Assembly (NCBI GenBank): GCA_050288705.1
Contig: JBNKEI010000111.1
Coordinates: 1 to 64,000 of the forward strand
From: JBNKEI01 sp050288705
GTDB taxonomy: Bacteria > Myxococcota > Myxococcia > Myxococcales > UBA5297
Reading direction: 5' to 3'
Length of the DNA: 64,000 bases
Position 1 is the stretch's first letter. Every line of letters starts with the position of its first letter. The translations under genes and the position numbers were made by a program. This document shows, piece after piece, positions 33,440-42,101 of the stretch. Below the pieces are notes generated by a model. The model was given only the letters and a program-made list of their open reading frames with translations, was not told the DNA's origin and made no database searches.

Positions 33440-35434
33440 TCATTGGGTGGGACGACGCGGTAATTTTATGGTGAAAGTGGTGCCGGTGGGCCCTTGTGAG
33501 GGGTCGGCATTGGATTGAACTTGAATATCTCCATGATGCATCTTGATGATGCCGTACGAGACGGGCAAGCCAAGGCCCGTACCCCGCCCCATAGGTTTGG
33601 TGGTGTAAAATGGCTCGAAAATGCGACCCAGGTTCTGGGCAGGAATGCCGGTCCCTTGATCGCGGATTTTTATGCAAACCTGTTTCTCATCTCCAGATGT
33701 CTGTATGAACACCTTACCTGGAGAAGGGGTGGCATCGTAGGCGTTAGAAAGCAAATTGATAATAACTTGTGCTATTTGATCGCGATCAAGCTCGGCAATG
33801 GGATTTCCTTCATGGCAAATTTCTACCATTAGATGGGAAGGAATAGGTATTGCTCCCACGCTTCTGTTGATCAATTCTCGCAAATCCAATGCCTGGGGTA
33901 CTACCGTATTTTGACGAGCAAAGTTTAGTAATCCAGCAACAATACGTTTGCAGCGATTAGTTTGCTCGGCAATCATGGTCAAATCGTCGCGCATAGAGTG
34001 GTCTGCGGATATTTCTTCTAGTAACAAATGAGAATACATCAGTACTACCCCCAAGGGGTTGTTCACCTCGTGGGCAATGCCCGCAGCCAATTGACCCATG
34101 CTAGCCAGCCGCTCTGCATGCATAAGCGCTTCTTGCGCGGAAGCCAGTTTTTCATGAGAAATGGCCAGTTCCTGAAGAGTTTTCCGAAGATGTTCAATGG
34201 CATAAGGAAGGCACATTTCCAGTTCGGCAAGTCCAGAAAAAATAGCCTTGGCATGCTCGCGACAAGTTTCGTAGCCACATGCACCACAGTTGAGTTCGTC
34301 TTGTTGAGTAGCCTTACCCATTCTCAACAGTATTTCTGCTAGCACTTCGTCATTTGGTTCGCTTAAGCGTTGATCGTAAGTAACAAACGACCGTCTAAGG
34401 TTAAGATCGGTGAACTGGTCCATTTGTTGTAGCCAGAACTCTATTTCCGAACTGGGTCGTCCCCGAACATAAGCAACCACGCTAGTGTGCCGGGAAAAGC
34501 GGGAATGGGCGGTAGACATACCCGGACCCATAATGCATCCTTTGCAAGCTAGCACTTCCACTAGAGGAAAACTCAATAAGCCTCTTTCCAATTCGTCGAG
34601 TGCTTCAAACCCACCTATACGTCCTTCCGAAGCTATGGCTTTAAGGGAAGACAATCCTTGATCGATTTGGGCAACTTCCAAAAGTCCGTGGCTTAAAGGA
34701 AAAAGCGCCCCCTTTTGAGCTCGCGGTGGATCGAAATCACTCGGAATTACCAAACTGGGAGTCAACCTTTGTTGCTCCAACATTTTGCGCAATTCCACAA
34801 AGGTAAGAACAGCATCAACTTCGCCGATCACCGATTTGCTTTGAGCCTCGCGTTTTTTTGCAATGCACGGACCAATAAAGACAACCTTGCGCTCCCCTTG
34901 GTAAAGCCGTTTTAAATATCTGGCTATGGCTATCATGGGAGAAACAATGGGCGCCAGCAAGGGAACTAAACTAGGCTGATAGCGCTCTACGTATCCAATA
35001 ACCGCCGGGCAAGTAGTGGCAATCCAGTTGCCATTTCCCGGGGAGTTCAATAGCGCTTGGTATTCGCGGGCAACTAAATCCGCACCGAATCCCACTTCGT
35101 GAACTGAACGAAAACCCAACCTGCGCAGCATTCCTACAAGTTGTTCGCTGGTAGTTTCGGGAAACTCGGCAGGAAAGCTAGGAGCCAAGCATGCGCACAC
35201 TGAATACTTGCTAATAAGTTGGTTTACTTCATCTATGCTATGGCGGAATCTTTTGGCTCTTTGACTACAAATCTGAACACAATTTCCGCAGCCAATGCAC
35301 CGTTCTTCTATTACTTCTGCCTGGCCGCCTTTTATACGAATTGCCTTGGCCGGACACTCGCGAACACATGTGTAGCAAACCCTACAGCGTTCTTTAATCG
35401 TTTCGATCAAAGGATGGCCGACCAAGGGATTCAC
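33440..35434 (-). CDS. Iron-sulfur/[FeFe]-hydrogenase-like sensor histidine kinase
   Basis: A 664-residue sensory protein. Residues 10-65: two [4Fe-4S] ferredoxin motifs (CRVCYTCVRECP, CIGCGNCVQICS). Residues about 78-370: an [FeFe]-hydrogenase large-subunit-like domain, with altered active-site loops TTCPAVIGY, GPCIAKKRE and ACKGCIMGPG in place of TSC-P-W, MPC-KK-E and AC-GGC-GGG. Residues about 390-430: a CxxC-type Fe-S domain (NCGACGYETCREHA). Residues 450-664: HisKA (AAGIAHEVNNPLGVV) and HATPase (NLLSNAYDA, DQGTGI, GRGTGLGLPVSYG). It probably senses redox state or H2 and signals to the next two proteins. Its GTG start directly follows the hydA stop. Confidence 0.88.
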   Translation of the reverse strand: MNPLVGHPLIETIKERCRVCYTCVRECPAKAIRIKGGQAEVIEERCIGCGNCVQICSQRAKRFRHSIDEVNQLISKYSVCACLAPSFPAEFPETTSEQLVGMLRRLGFRSVHEVGFGADLVAREYQALLNSPGNGNWIATTCPAVIGYVERYQPSLVPLLAPIVSPMIAIARYLKRLYQGERKVVFIGPCIAKKREAQSKSVIGEVDAVLTFVELRKMLEQQRLTPSLVIPSDFDPPRAQKGALFPLSHGLLEVAQIDQGLSSLKAIASEGRIGGFEALDELERGLLSFPLVEVLACKGCIMGPGMSTAHSRFSRHTSVVAYVRGRPSSEIEFWLQQMDQFTDLNLRRSFVTYDQRLSEPNDEVLAEILLRMGKATQQDELNCGACGYETCREHAKAIFSGLAELEMCLPYAIEHLRKTLQELAISHEKLASAQEALMHAERLASMGQLAAGIAHEVNNPLGVVLMYSHLLLEEISADHSMRDDLTMIAEQTNRCKRIVAGLLNFARQNTVVPQALDLRELINRSVGAIPIPSHLMVEICHEGNPIAELDRDQIAQVIINLLSNAYDATPSPGKVFIQTSGDEKQVCIKIRDQGTGIPAQNLGRIFEPFYTTKPMGRGTGLGLPVSYGIIKMHHGDIQVQSNADPSQGPTGTTFTIKLPRRPTQ

Positions 35435-37156
35435 TTACTGATTCACCTTCCGGGGGCCGTAGTGGGTATGTAGCAATTGGTGGCTTTTTTCGCCCAAAGG
35501 CTCTCCCAGAAATTCTTTGTACAGCCGTTGAACTTCGGTGTTGGAATGAGAAGTCCGCGAAGTGTCTTCTTGATCGATTTTGTACAGAGCGTTCATTCGC
35601 GCTCGGACGGCTTCCATATCAATTACCAAGGGTTGCCCACCTCCGGCGATACATCCCCCCGGACAAGTCATTATTTCTATAAATTGATAGGGGCTTTTTC
35701 CGGCGCGAATCTCGTCAAGAATTGGCTTTGCATTACCAATACCGCTTATTACCACAGCCTTAAGCTTCAAATCGCCAACCTTGAGCTCGGCTTCTTTAAC
35801 CCCGGTTAGTCCCCGAAGTGGTTGCAGTTTGGGAGCATTTAACTCTTCCCCAGTCAACATAAAATGGGCGGTACGGATAGCAGCTTCCATGACACCCCCT
35901 GTAGCTCCGAAAAGCTTACCGGCGCTACTTCTTTCACCAAAAGGAGAATCTGCTAACTCTGGTTCCAGGGAGGAAAGGTCAATGCCTCGCGACTTAATAA
36001 GACGCGCTAATTCTCGCGTAGTCAAAACCACATCTACGTCGGCATGCTCACGGCGAGCCATTTCGGGACGGTTTGCTTCAAATTTCTTGGCAGTGCAGGG
36101 CATTACCGAGACGCTGAAAATCTTTTCTGGCGCCAAGTTCTGCTTCTCTGCAAAGAAACTTTTGATTAATGCTCCTAGCATTTGCTGAGGGCTTTTGCAT
36201 GTAGAGACATTGCCTAGCAAATCAGGGTAACTCTGCTCTACGAATTTAATCCAACCGGGGGAACAGCTAGTAATCATGGGTAGCTTTCCACCAGTTTTCA
36301 GGCGTTGCACCAATTCCGAAACCTCTTCCATAATGGTGAGGTCGGCAGAAAAGCCAGTATCAAATACGTAGTCGATTCCCAATCGGCGCATTGCAGCATT
36401 AAGAAGCCCGGCAACGTCAACACCCGGTTTTACGCCGAACAGTTCACCTAGGGTAACCGAAACTGCCGGCGCAATTTGAACCACTACCTTAATTTCGGGA
36501 TCATTTATGGCTTTTAGCAGGTTGCGAAACTGGCTTTGTTCGGTAAGCGCGCCAGTGGGGCAAGCCATGATGCACTGACCGCAGCCAATGCAACTAGAGA
36601 CATTAAGTCCTTCCTGAAAAACAGTGCCAATTTGAGTACGCGCACCCCGTCCAACAAAATCCAGCGCTGCTACTCCTTGAATCTCCTCGCAAACGCGAAC
36701 GCACCGACCACACAATATGCACTTGGCAGGGTCGCGAACTACCGAAGGACTAGAAGTGTCCATTAGACACTCGTTTTTAGTTCCCGAGTAGCGTCTTTGA
36801 CGAACATTCAAATTTTCCGCCAGCTCCTGAAGCTGACAGTTTCCACTACGAGAGCAGAAAAGACAGTCGTCAGGGTGGTTGGATAGAAGAAGCTCGACTA
36901 TTACCTTCCGGGCCATAACTGCTCGTTCCGAGTGCGTTTTTACCTTCATTCCCTCGCGAACAGGAAATGCACAACTAGGAACCAAATTGGGAACACCCTC
37001 CACCTCTACTACGCACAAACGGCAAGCACCAGTTGGGAAGAGGTCTGGCATATTGCATAACGTAGGAACATGAACTCCTGCGCGGCGTAGAGTGGTGAGA
37101 AGGGTTTCCCCGGCCTCAGCATCAACCATTTTGTTATTGACTTGGATCTGGAACAC
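35435..37156 (-). CDS. hydA: NAD(P)-linked [FeFe] hydrogenase catalytic subunit
   Basis: A 573-residue subunit of a trimeric, possibly electron-bifurcating hydrogenase. In order: N-terminal [2Fe-2S] domain (LCNMPDLFPTGACRLCVV), a His-ligated [4Fe-4S] (NHPDDCLFCSRSGNCQL), two [4Fe-4S] motifs (CILCGRCVRVCEE, CIGCGQCIMACP), then the H-cluster loops TSCSPGW, MPCTAKKFEAN and MTCPGGCIAGGGQP with all cluster Cys present. It ends with the small-subunit-like tail. These features match catalytic group A enzymes of the HndD/HydA type. I chose GTG 37156, with AGAGAGG upstream, because it lies 12 bp after the hydB stop and begins directly with the Fe-S fold (FQIQVNNK). Maturases HydEFG are not in the window. 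Confidence 0.93.
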   Translation of the reverse strand: MFQIQVNNKMVDAEAGETLLTTLRRAGVHVPTLCNMPDLFPTGACRLCVVEVEGVPNLVPSCAFPVREGMKVKTHSERAVMARKVIVELLLSNHPDDCLFCSRSGNCQLQELAENLNVRQRRYSGTKNECLMDTSSPSVVRDPAKCILCGRCVRVCEEIQGVAALDFVGRGARTQIGTVFQEGLNVSSCIGCGQCIMACPTGALTEQSQFRNLLKAINDPEIKVVVQIAPAVSVTLGELFGVKPGVDVAGLLNAAMRRLGIDYVFDTGFSADLTIMEEVSELVQRLKTGGKLPMITSCSPGWIKFVEQSYPDLLGNVSTCKSPQQMLGALIKSFFAEKQNLAPEKIFSVSVMPCTAKKFEANRPEMARREHADVDVVLTTRELARLIKSRGIDLSSLEPELADSPFGERSSAGKLFGATGGVMEAAIRTAHFMLTGEELNAPKLQPLRGLTGVKEAELKVGDLKLKAVVISGIGNAKPILDEIRAGKSPYQFIEIMTCPGGCIAGGGQPLVIDMEAVRARMNALYKIDQEDTSRTSHSNTEVQRLYKEFLGEPLGEKSHQLLHTHYGPRKVNQ

Positions 37157-37167
37157 GGGAGCCTCTC

Positions 37168-39156
37168 TTAGACTGCGAGTACTGCCTCGAGTCGGCAGAC
37201 TTCGAGACATGTGCCACAGGCAACGCATTTTTTCTGGATTATCTGGTGAGGCTGTTTCGGTGATCCTATAATTGCTTGGGTTGGGCATGCTTTCACGCAT
37301 AGACCACATCCCTTGCAATTTTCAGGGTCAATGGTGTAACGCAGCATCTCTTTGCAGACTCCCGCAGGACAGCGCCGCTCGAAAATATGGGCTTCGTATT
37401 CGTCGCGAAAGTAGCGCAGAGTCGATAGCACCGGGTTTGGCGCGGATTGCCCCAAACCGCATAGACTAGTGTCGCGGATAACCGTGGCCAGTCGCTGTAA
37501 AAGCATTACTCCTTGAAAACGAAGCAACGAATCATGCCCTGTTTCCTTGCGCCGGCCCTCGCTTATACGGGTGAGTATTTCTAGCATTCGGCGAGTTCCC
37601 TCGCGGCACGGAATGCATTTTCCACACGATTCCCGGCCAATGAAGTCCATAAAAAACTTGGCCATGTTAATCATGCAGGTGCGCTCATCCATTACCACTA
37701 AACCGCCGGAGCCCATTATGGCGCCAACGTGCTTCATGGATTCATAATCGATAGGAAGGTCCAGATGCTCTGAAGGCAAGCAGCCTCCCGAAGGACCGCC
37801 AATTTGCACTGCCTTAAAGGCCCGGTTATTAGGTATGCCTCCTCCTATATCGTAAATAACCCTGCGCAAACTGGTTCCTAAAGCAACTTCTGCAAGGCCG
37901 GTTCGGGTTATGTTTCCCGAAAGAGCAAATACTTTAGTTCCCTTGCTCTTTTCCGTACCTATGGAAGAAAACCATTCCGCCCCCTTATCCACAATAGAAG
38001 GAACGTTAAAAAGGGTTTCTACATTGTTTACTGCCGAAGGCTTTCCAAAAAGACCACGCACCGATGGATACGGGGGTCGAGGTCGAGGCATTCCGCGCCT
38101 TCCCTCAATGCTATGCATAAGTGCGGTTTCTTCACCACACACAAAGGCTCCAGCTCCCTGTTTCATCAAGATGTCTAAGGAAAATCCCGAATCGAGAATA
38201 TTTTCGCCCAGCAATCCGTAGGCTTTTGCTTGGGCAATAGCAGCGTGTAGGCGCCGAACCGCCAAAGGATATTCCGCGCGAATGTAAATGTAGGCTTTAG
38301 AAGCCCCGATAGCATATGCCGCCAGGGCGAGACCTTCTAGAAGACGATGAGGGTCACCCTCAATTTCGGCGCGATTCATAAAAGCACCGGGGTCTCCCTC
38401 GTCAGCGTTACAAATAAGATAGCGTTGGTCGCTTTCTTCTTGGGCAGCAAGATTCCATTTTACGCCGGTAAGAAAACCTCCTCCGCCTCTTCCTCTTAGT
38501 CCGCTAGCAATTACCAAGTCGCGAACTTCTTGAGGGGTTTTGATACGCAGAGTCTGAGCGAATGCCTTCCAACCGCCGCGAGCAATGTATTCATCCAAAT
38601 TGGTGGGATCGATAATTCCGCAGTTAACCAGTACCCAGCGAGTTTGGGGAGCGAAAAACGGATGTTGGTCTTGAAAAAGTACACCTTCCCAAGGGGTGTA
38701 CGAAGAATCGCGCATCTGGTAAAGCACGTGCTCGAATCTGATTGACCCAGCCAAGGTGGAATCAATAATGGTTGGGGCTAGCTCGGCGCTGATTTTGCCA
38801 AAACTAAGTCGGGTTTTACCGGGGAGCTGAATATCAACCATCGGCTCCGCTGTACACAAACCAATACACCCAACTTCAACTACCTCGGCATCAATCTTTT
38901 TTTGCGAAACGTGTTCTTTAACTGCTGCAAGCGTTTTACCGGCGCCAGCGCCAAGACCACAGCTTCCAGTGCCGACATAGATTACTGGGCGGCTTAGCTC
39001 TTCTCGTCGAAGTGTCCGAGCGCGTTGGCGTATTTGCTGACTGCAAGAATCATCAGCATGGCAATGAGGGCCTTCGGTAAAACAGGTTATTACCTCAGGG
39101 CAAGATTTCTCTGCGCTGTGCCAGCAGCGATCACAGCATTTTGGAATTGAATTCAA
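37168..39156 (-). CDS. hydB: Hydrogenase NuoF-like diaphorase subunit
   Basis: A 662-residue flavin and NAD(H) subunit. Residues 1-35 form an unusual Cys/His-rich head (CCDRCWHSAEKSCPEV, then CFTEGPHCH). A thioredoxin-like [2Fe-2S] domain follows (GTGSCGLGAGAGKTL ... VGCIGLCTAEP). The NuoF core has GLRGRGGGGFLTGVKW and CNADEGDPGAFMNR (FMN/NADH), ICGEET-like VCGEETALMHSIEG, and ESCGKCIPCREG for a [4Fe-4S]. Two C-terminal [4Fe-4S] motifs close it (CKGCGLCVKACP, CVACGTCLEVC). Start: TTG 39156 has GGAGGAG five bases upstream; the alternative GTG 39186 overlaps the hydC stop. It passes electrons between NAD(H) and HydA. Confidence 0.92.
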   Translation of the reverse strand: MNSIPKCCDRCWHSAEKSCPEVITCFTEGPHCHADDSCSQQIRQRARTLRREELSRPVIYVGTGSCGLGAGAGKTLAAVKEHVSQKKIDAEVVEVGCIGLCTAEPMVDIQLPGKTRLSFGKISAELAPTIIDSTLAGSIRFEHVLYQMRDSSYTPWEGVLFQDQHPFFAPQTRWVLVNCGIIDPTNLDEYIARGGWKAFAQTLRIKTPQEVRDLVIASGLRGRGGGGFLTGVKWNLAAQEESDQRYLICNADEGDPGAFMNRAEIEGDPHRLLEGLALAAYAIGASKAYIYIRAEYPLAVRRLHAAIAQAKAYGLLGENILDSGFSLDILMKQGAGAFVCGEETALMHSIEGRRGMPRPRPPYPSVRGLFGKPSAVNNVETLFNVPSIVDKGAEWFSSIGTEKSKGTKVFALSGNITRTGLAEVALGTSLRRVIYDIGGGIPNNRAFKAVQIGGPSGGCLPSEHLDLPIDYESMKHVGAIMGSGGLVVMDERTCMINMAKFFMDFIGRESCGKCIPCREGTRRMLEILTRISEGRRKETGHDSLLRFQGVMLLQRLATVIRDTSLCGLGQSAPNPVLSTLRYFRDEYEAHIFERRCPAGVCKEMLRYTIDPENCKGCGLCVKACPTQAIIGSPKQPHQIIQKKCVACGTCLEVCRLEAVLAV

Positions 39157-39182
39157 CGGATCTCCTCCGAATTGGGCATTGC

Positions 39183-39686
39183 TCACGGGGTGGCCTTTTT
39201 TCGATATCCTTGAAGAATAGTGGGAACTTTTTCCGGTCCCACGTTGGTATGAAATTCGCCAGCCACCGTAATGACTGGCGCCAAACCGCAAGCTCCGATA
39301 CACGCCACTACTTCCAAGCTAAACAGCCCATCTCTGGTAGTTTGACCAGGAGCAATTTTTAGGGTTCGACTAATGGCAGCCAACACATTTTCTGAACCCT
39401 TAACATGGCAAGCAGTTCCTCGGCACACCTGAATATGGTAGCGGCCCTGAGCTTGAAATCGAAATTGATTGTAAAAAGTAGCGACTCCAAAAACTTTGCT
39501 AGCCGGAAGATTTAAGTGCTGTGCAATGGCGACTATTGATTCTCGCGAAAGAAACCCCTCTGCCTCTTGAGTGGCTTGTAAAATGGGGATTAAGTGTTCG
39601 CGTTTTGGGCTAGCGTACTGCTCTAAAATCGCCGATAGCTTAGGGCTTATCGGACTAGTTTTGGTATCTTCAACGGGAATGGACAT
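39183..39686 (-). CDS. hydC: Hydrogenase NuoE-like thioredoxin-fold [2Fe-2S] subunit
   Basis: A 167-residue subunit. N-terminal helical part (LIPILQATQEAEGFLS, PASKVFGVATFYNQFRF) and thioredoxin-like [2Fe-2S] domain with VCRGTACHVKG and VACIGACGLAPV, i.e. the CX4-5C ... CX3C ligands of NuoE. It completes the HydABC heterotrimer and is the first recognised gene of the operon on the minus strand. The start ATG 39686 has GGAGGAGTGG upstream (AGGAGGAGT), a strong ribosome site. The rest of the operon follows with almost no gaps. Confidence 0.92.
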   Translation of the reverse strand: MSIPVEDTKTSPISPKLSAILEQYASPKREHLIPILQATQEAEGFLSRESIVAIAQHLNLPASKVFGVATFYNQFRFQAQGRYHIQVCRGTACHVKGSENVLAAISRTLKIAPGQTTRDGLFSLEVVACIGACGLAPVITVAGEFHTNVGPEKVPTILQGYRKKATP

Positions 39687-39695
39687 CCACTCCTC

Positions 39696-39902
39696 CTAGC
39701 TTGATAGGGCTGATTTGTTCGGAGTTTTTTGATGGTACGGCAAGCGCAAACGGCCGAGATCGCGACGCACTCGTGTCGCTCTGACTAAAGACCAAGACGC
39801 TAGTTGGTGAGAATAAATCGACATTTTTCCGGCTAGCTGGAAGCGGTGCAGTGCTCTCCGGTAAATAAACATCCTTCCAATGGATTTATTCGATGCAACC
39901 AT
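39696..39902 (-). CDS. Possible small leader protein upstream of hydC
   Basis: A 68-codon open frame on the same strand, ending 9 bp before the hydC start. The peptide is very basic (RRALHRFQLAGK, VRATRVRRDLGRLRLP) with no motif known to me. GGA-like GGATG lies about 7 bases before the ATG, but the coding character is weak. It could be a real small protein, a leader, or just untranslated leader of the hyd operon. The opposite 39903-40072 gap is the divergent promoter region with the AI-2E transporter gene. Confidence 0.25.
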   Translation of the reverse strand: MVASNKSIGRMFIYRRALHRFQLAGKMSIYSHQLASWSLVRATRVRRDLGRLRLPYHQKTPNKSALSS

Positions 39903-40072
39903 GTCGCTTCATCCAGAAGGTTTACCAAACAGCTTGAATGTGTATGTCAGGATCGCATCGTTTACTGAGTTTCGAGCTAAGCACATCTTACTCTTGAGTC
40001 AAGAAAAATAGAACGGGGTTGGTTTTGCTCAGTGCGGCAAACGAGGCAATTTAAACACGGGAGAACACGCAA

Positions 40073-41185
40073 ATGGCGGAGAACTCAGAAGGAACGCAAG
40101 AGCAGTCATCGGAGGCAGAAGAGAGTAGGGGAAAACGTCGCGCAGACATGGTTTTCGCAGGAACGGCGGTGGGTGGATTACTTGCTATTGCACTGCTTTA
40201 TAGGCACTTCCCGGCAATAATGGGAATGTTGCTGATAGCAGGCCTGCTGTCGTACGCTTTACTGCCTCTAGTAGACCGGTTGGACCAAAAAATGAACCGA
40301 ACAGCTGCAGTACTAATCATTGCCTTGCTAGCGATGGGGCTTTTGGTAGGAACTGGAATATTGCTATTTCCCACAGTTGCGCAAGAACTAACGCAACTAC
40401 CTAAGATAGCGGAGAGTACTGTAGAACTGGTGAAATCGTTTTTAGTGCGGCTTTCTGCTGTTCTTCCTGCACCAGTTTGGGGTGTGATACAGGCGGTAGG
40501 TGAGTCGTTATGGAATGCCATTAATAAGGTTAGCCCGTCAAGTATTTCTAGTGCAGCATCGACTGCTCTGACGGGTATTGCGGCGGTAGCTAGCAGTATA
40601 GTTTTTTTGCCAGTATTGATTTTTCTTATGCTGCGTAGTTATCACCCGATGGTGAAAAAAATTGCATCAATGATTCCCCCTCGTTGGAAACCACGATTTG
40701 AGGCAAGAATAAAGGAAGCAGATCTGGTTTTGTCAGGGTTCATTCGTGGGCAGCTTCTGGTGGCTTTTGTATTAGCGCTAACTTACGGAATTGGCTTTTC
40801 TTTAGTGGGAATTCCTTTAGGAGCGGTGGTAGGCCTGTTAGCGGGATTTGCAGAATTGATACCTTTTTTAGGGTCGATAATTGCAGTTGTTTTTGGGACG
40901 TTATTGGCTTTAGTGGGAGGCAAGCCAACCGATGCCTTATGGGTCATCGGAATATATTTCGTAGTACAAGCTCTGCAAGGTGCTTTGCTTTCCCCCATTG
41001 TACTTGGCCAGCAGGCGAGAATTGGACCAGTAGCAGTTATTGTCTCTTTGGCGGTAGGAGCTAATCTTTTTGGCATTATCGGAATGCTGTTAGCGGTACC
41101 TGTAGCAGGGCTGATTAAGGTTGCAACTAGAGCTGCCGCGCACGCATATTGCCAAAGCAATTTTTTTCTCCGTGAAGCCCCTTGA
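40073..41185 (+). CDS. AI-2E family transporter (PerM/YdiK-like)
   Basis: A 370-residue inner-membrane protein of the AI-2 exporter/PerM family. After a charged N-terminus of about 25 residues come TM segments GGLLAIALLYRHF, MGMLLIAGLLSYALL, AAVLIIALLAMGLLVG, a cytoplasmic amphipathic region, then IVFLPVLIFLMLRSY and a C-terminal four-helix group with LAGFAELIPFLGSIIAVVFG, the family signature (PxxGP-like, E-IPFLG). Transport substrates range from autoinducer-2 to Na+; not assignable here. Start ATG 40073 has GGGAG about 10 bases upstream. No operon partner. Confidence 0.88.
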   Translation: MAENSEGTQEQSSEAEESRGKRRADMVFAGTAVGGLLAIALLYRHFPAIMGMLLIAGLLSYALLPLVDRLDQKMNRTAAVLIIALLAMGLLVGTGILLFPTVAQELTQLPKIAESTVELVKSFLVRLSAVLPAPVWGVIQAVGESLWNAINKVSPSSISSAASTALTGIAAVASSIVFLPVLIFLMLRSYHPMVKKIASMIPPRWKPRFEARIKEADLVLSGFIRGQLLVAFVLALTYGIGFSLVGIPLGAVVGLLAGFAELIPFLGSIIAVVFGTLLALVGGKPTDALWVIGIYFVVQALQGALLSPIVLGQQARIGPVAVIVSLAVGANLFGIIGMLLAVPVAGLIKVATRAAAHAYCQSNFFLREAP

Positions 41186-41201
41186 AATAATGAACCAACT
41201 C

Positions 41202-41918
41202 TTAGCCTGTTTTTTGTGCCCTGCAGGAATCGGAGTCAGGTAGCGAAAGCTCTAAAAGGTGGCCAGAATGCTCTTGTTTGGCGCGCAAGTATTTTTGATT
41301 TTCTGGAGTTACCTGGGTAAGCGAGGGAATACGTTGGTGAACTGGAAGGTATTTTTTTAGTGCGGCAATTTTTAGAGGATTATTGGTAATTAGATTGACC
41401 GACTGAATCCCAAGGTAACAAAGTATATGAGCTGCGACATCGTAGTCACGTAGATCGTCGGGAAAACCGAGTAGGTGATTAGCTTCATAGGTGTCATGAC
41501 CTTTGTCTTGAAGAGCGTAGGCTTGGATTTTGTTTCCCAAACCGATTCCTCGACCCTCTTGTCTTAGGTAGACCAAAACACCTTGTTTTTCTTGAGAAAT
41601 TAGGCTAAGAGCATGATCAAGTTGGGCTTTGCAATCGCAGCGCAGGCTCCCAAAAACTTCACTAGTCAAGCACTCACTATGGATACGCACCATAACATGG
41701 TGTTGCTCGCTGACTTCTCCCATAACCAATGCCAGATGCTCAGCTACATGCTCAGTTTGATGCTCAACCACATGCTCAGAAAGATTTCTGGCATGGGAGT
41801 ATTCTCGAAAAACAAGAATCCTATAGTCCCCTTTGGGGGTCGGCATTTTTGCCTGAGAAAAGATTTCTACTCTTTTCCTGATGTCTGCGGCCATTGATGA
41901 TTTACATTGAGAATCCAT
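41202..41918 (-). CDS. ribA: GTP cyclohydrolase II
   Basis: Opens the riboflavin pathway by converting GTP to the 2,5-diamino-pyrimidinone phosphate. A 238-residue stand-alone RibA, not fused to RibB. Seen: VRIHSECLTSEVFGSLRCDC with the three zinc Cys, VLVYLRQEGRGIGLGNKIQA, and ITNNPLKIAALKKY with the catalytic Arg/Tyr region nearby. The opening MPTPKGDYRILVFREY is normal for the family. It is convergent with the AI-2E transporter gene (16 bp between stops) and no FMN riboswitch is recognisable upstream (41919-42101). Confidence 0.9.
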   Translation of the reverse strand: MDSQCKSSMAADIRKRVEIFSQAKMPTPKGDYRILVFREYSHARNLSEHVVEHQTEHVAEHLALVMGEVSEQHHVMVRIHSECLTSEVFGSLRCDCKAQLDHALSLISQEKQGVLVYLRQEGRGIGLGNKIQAYALQDKGHDTYEANHLLGFPDDLRDYDVAAHILCYLGIQSVNLITNNPLKIAALKKYLPVHQRIPSLTQVTPENQKYLRAKQEHSGHLLELSLPDSDSCRAQKTG

Positions 41919-42101
41919 GAGTCGAAGCCGTCCTAAACAACCAAAGACACAGCAGATGCAAAGCCAGGTCCTCGCATCGACCAGTTACACTGAGTTCGCG
42001 AGCAAGTATTTTTCCAAGCGCTATTGTCCACTGCTGTCCAATGTGTCGTCCAAAATGTTGTTATAAGCGACTTACCCTACAGCAAACACGAGCATCCTGC
42101 T

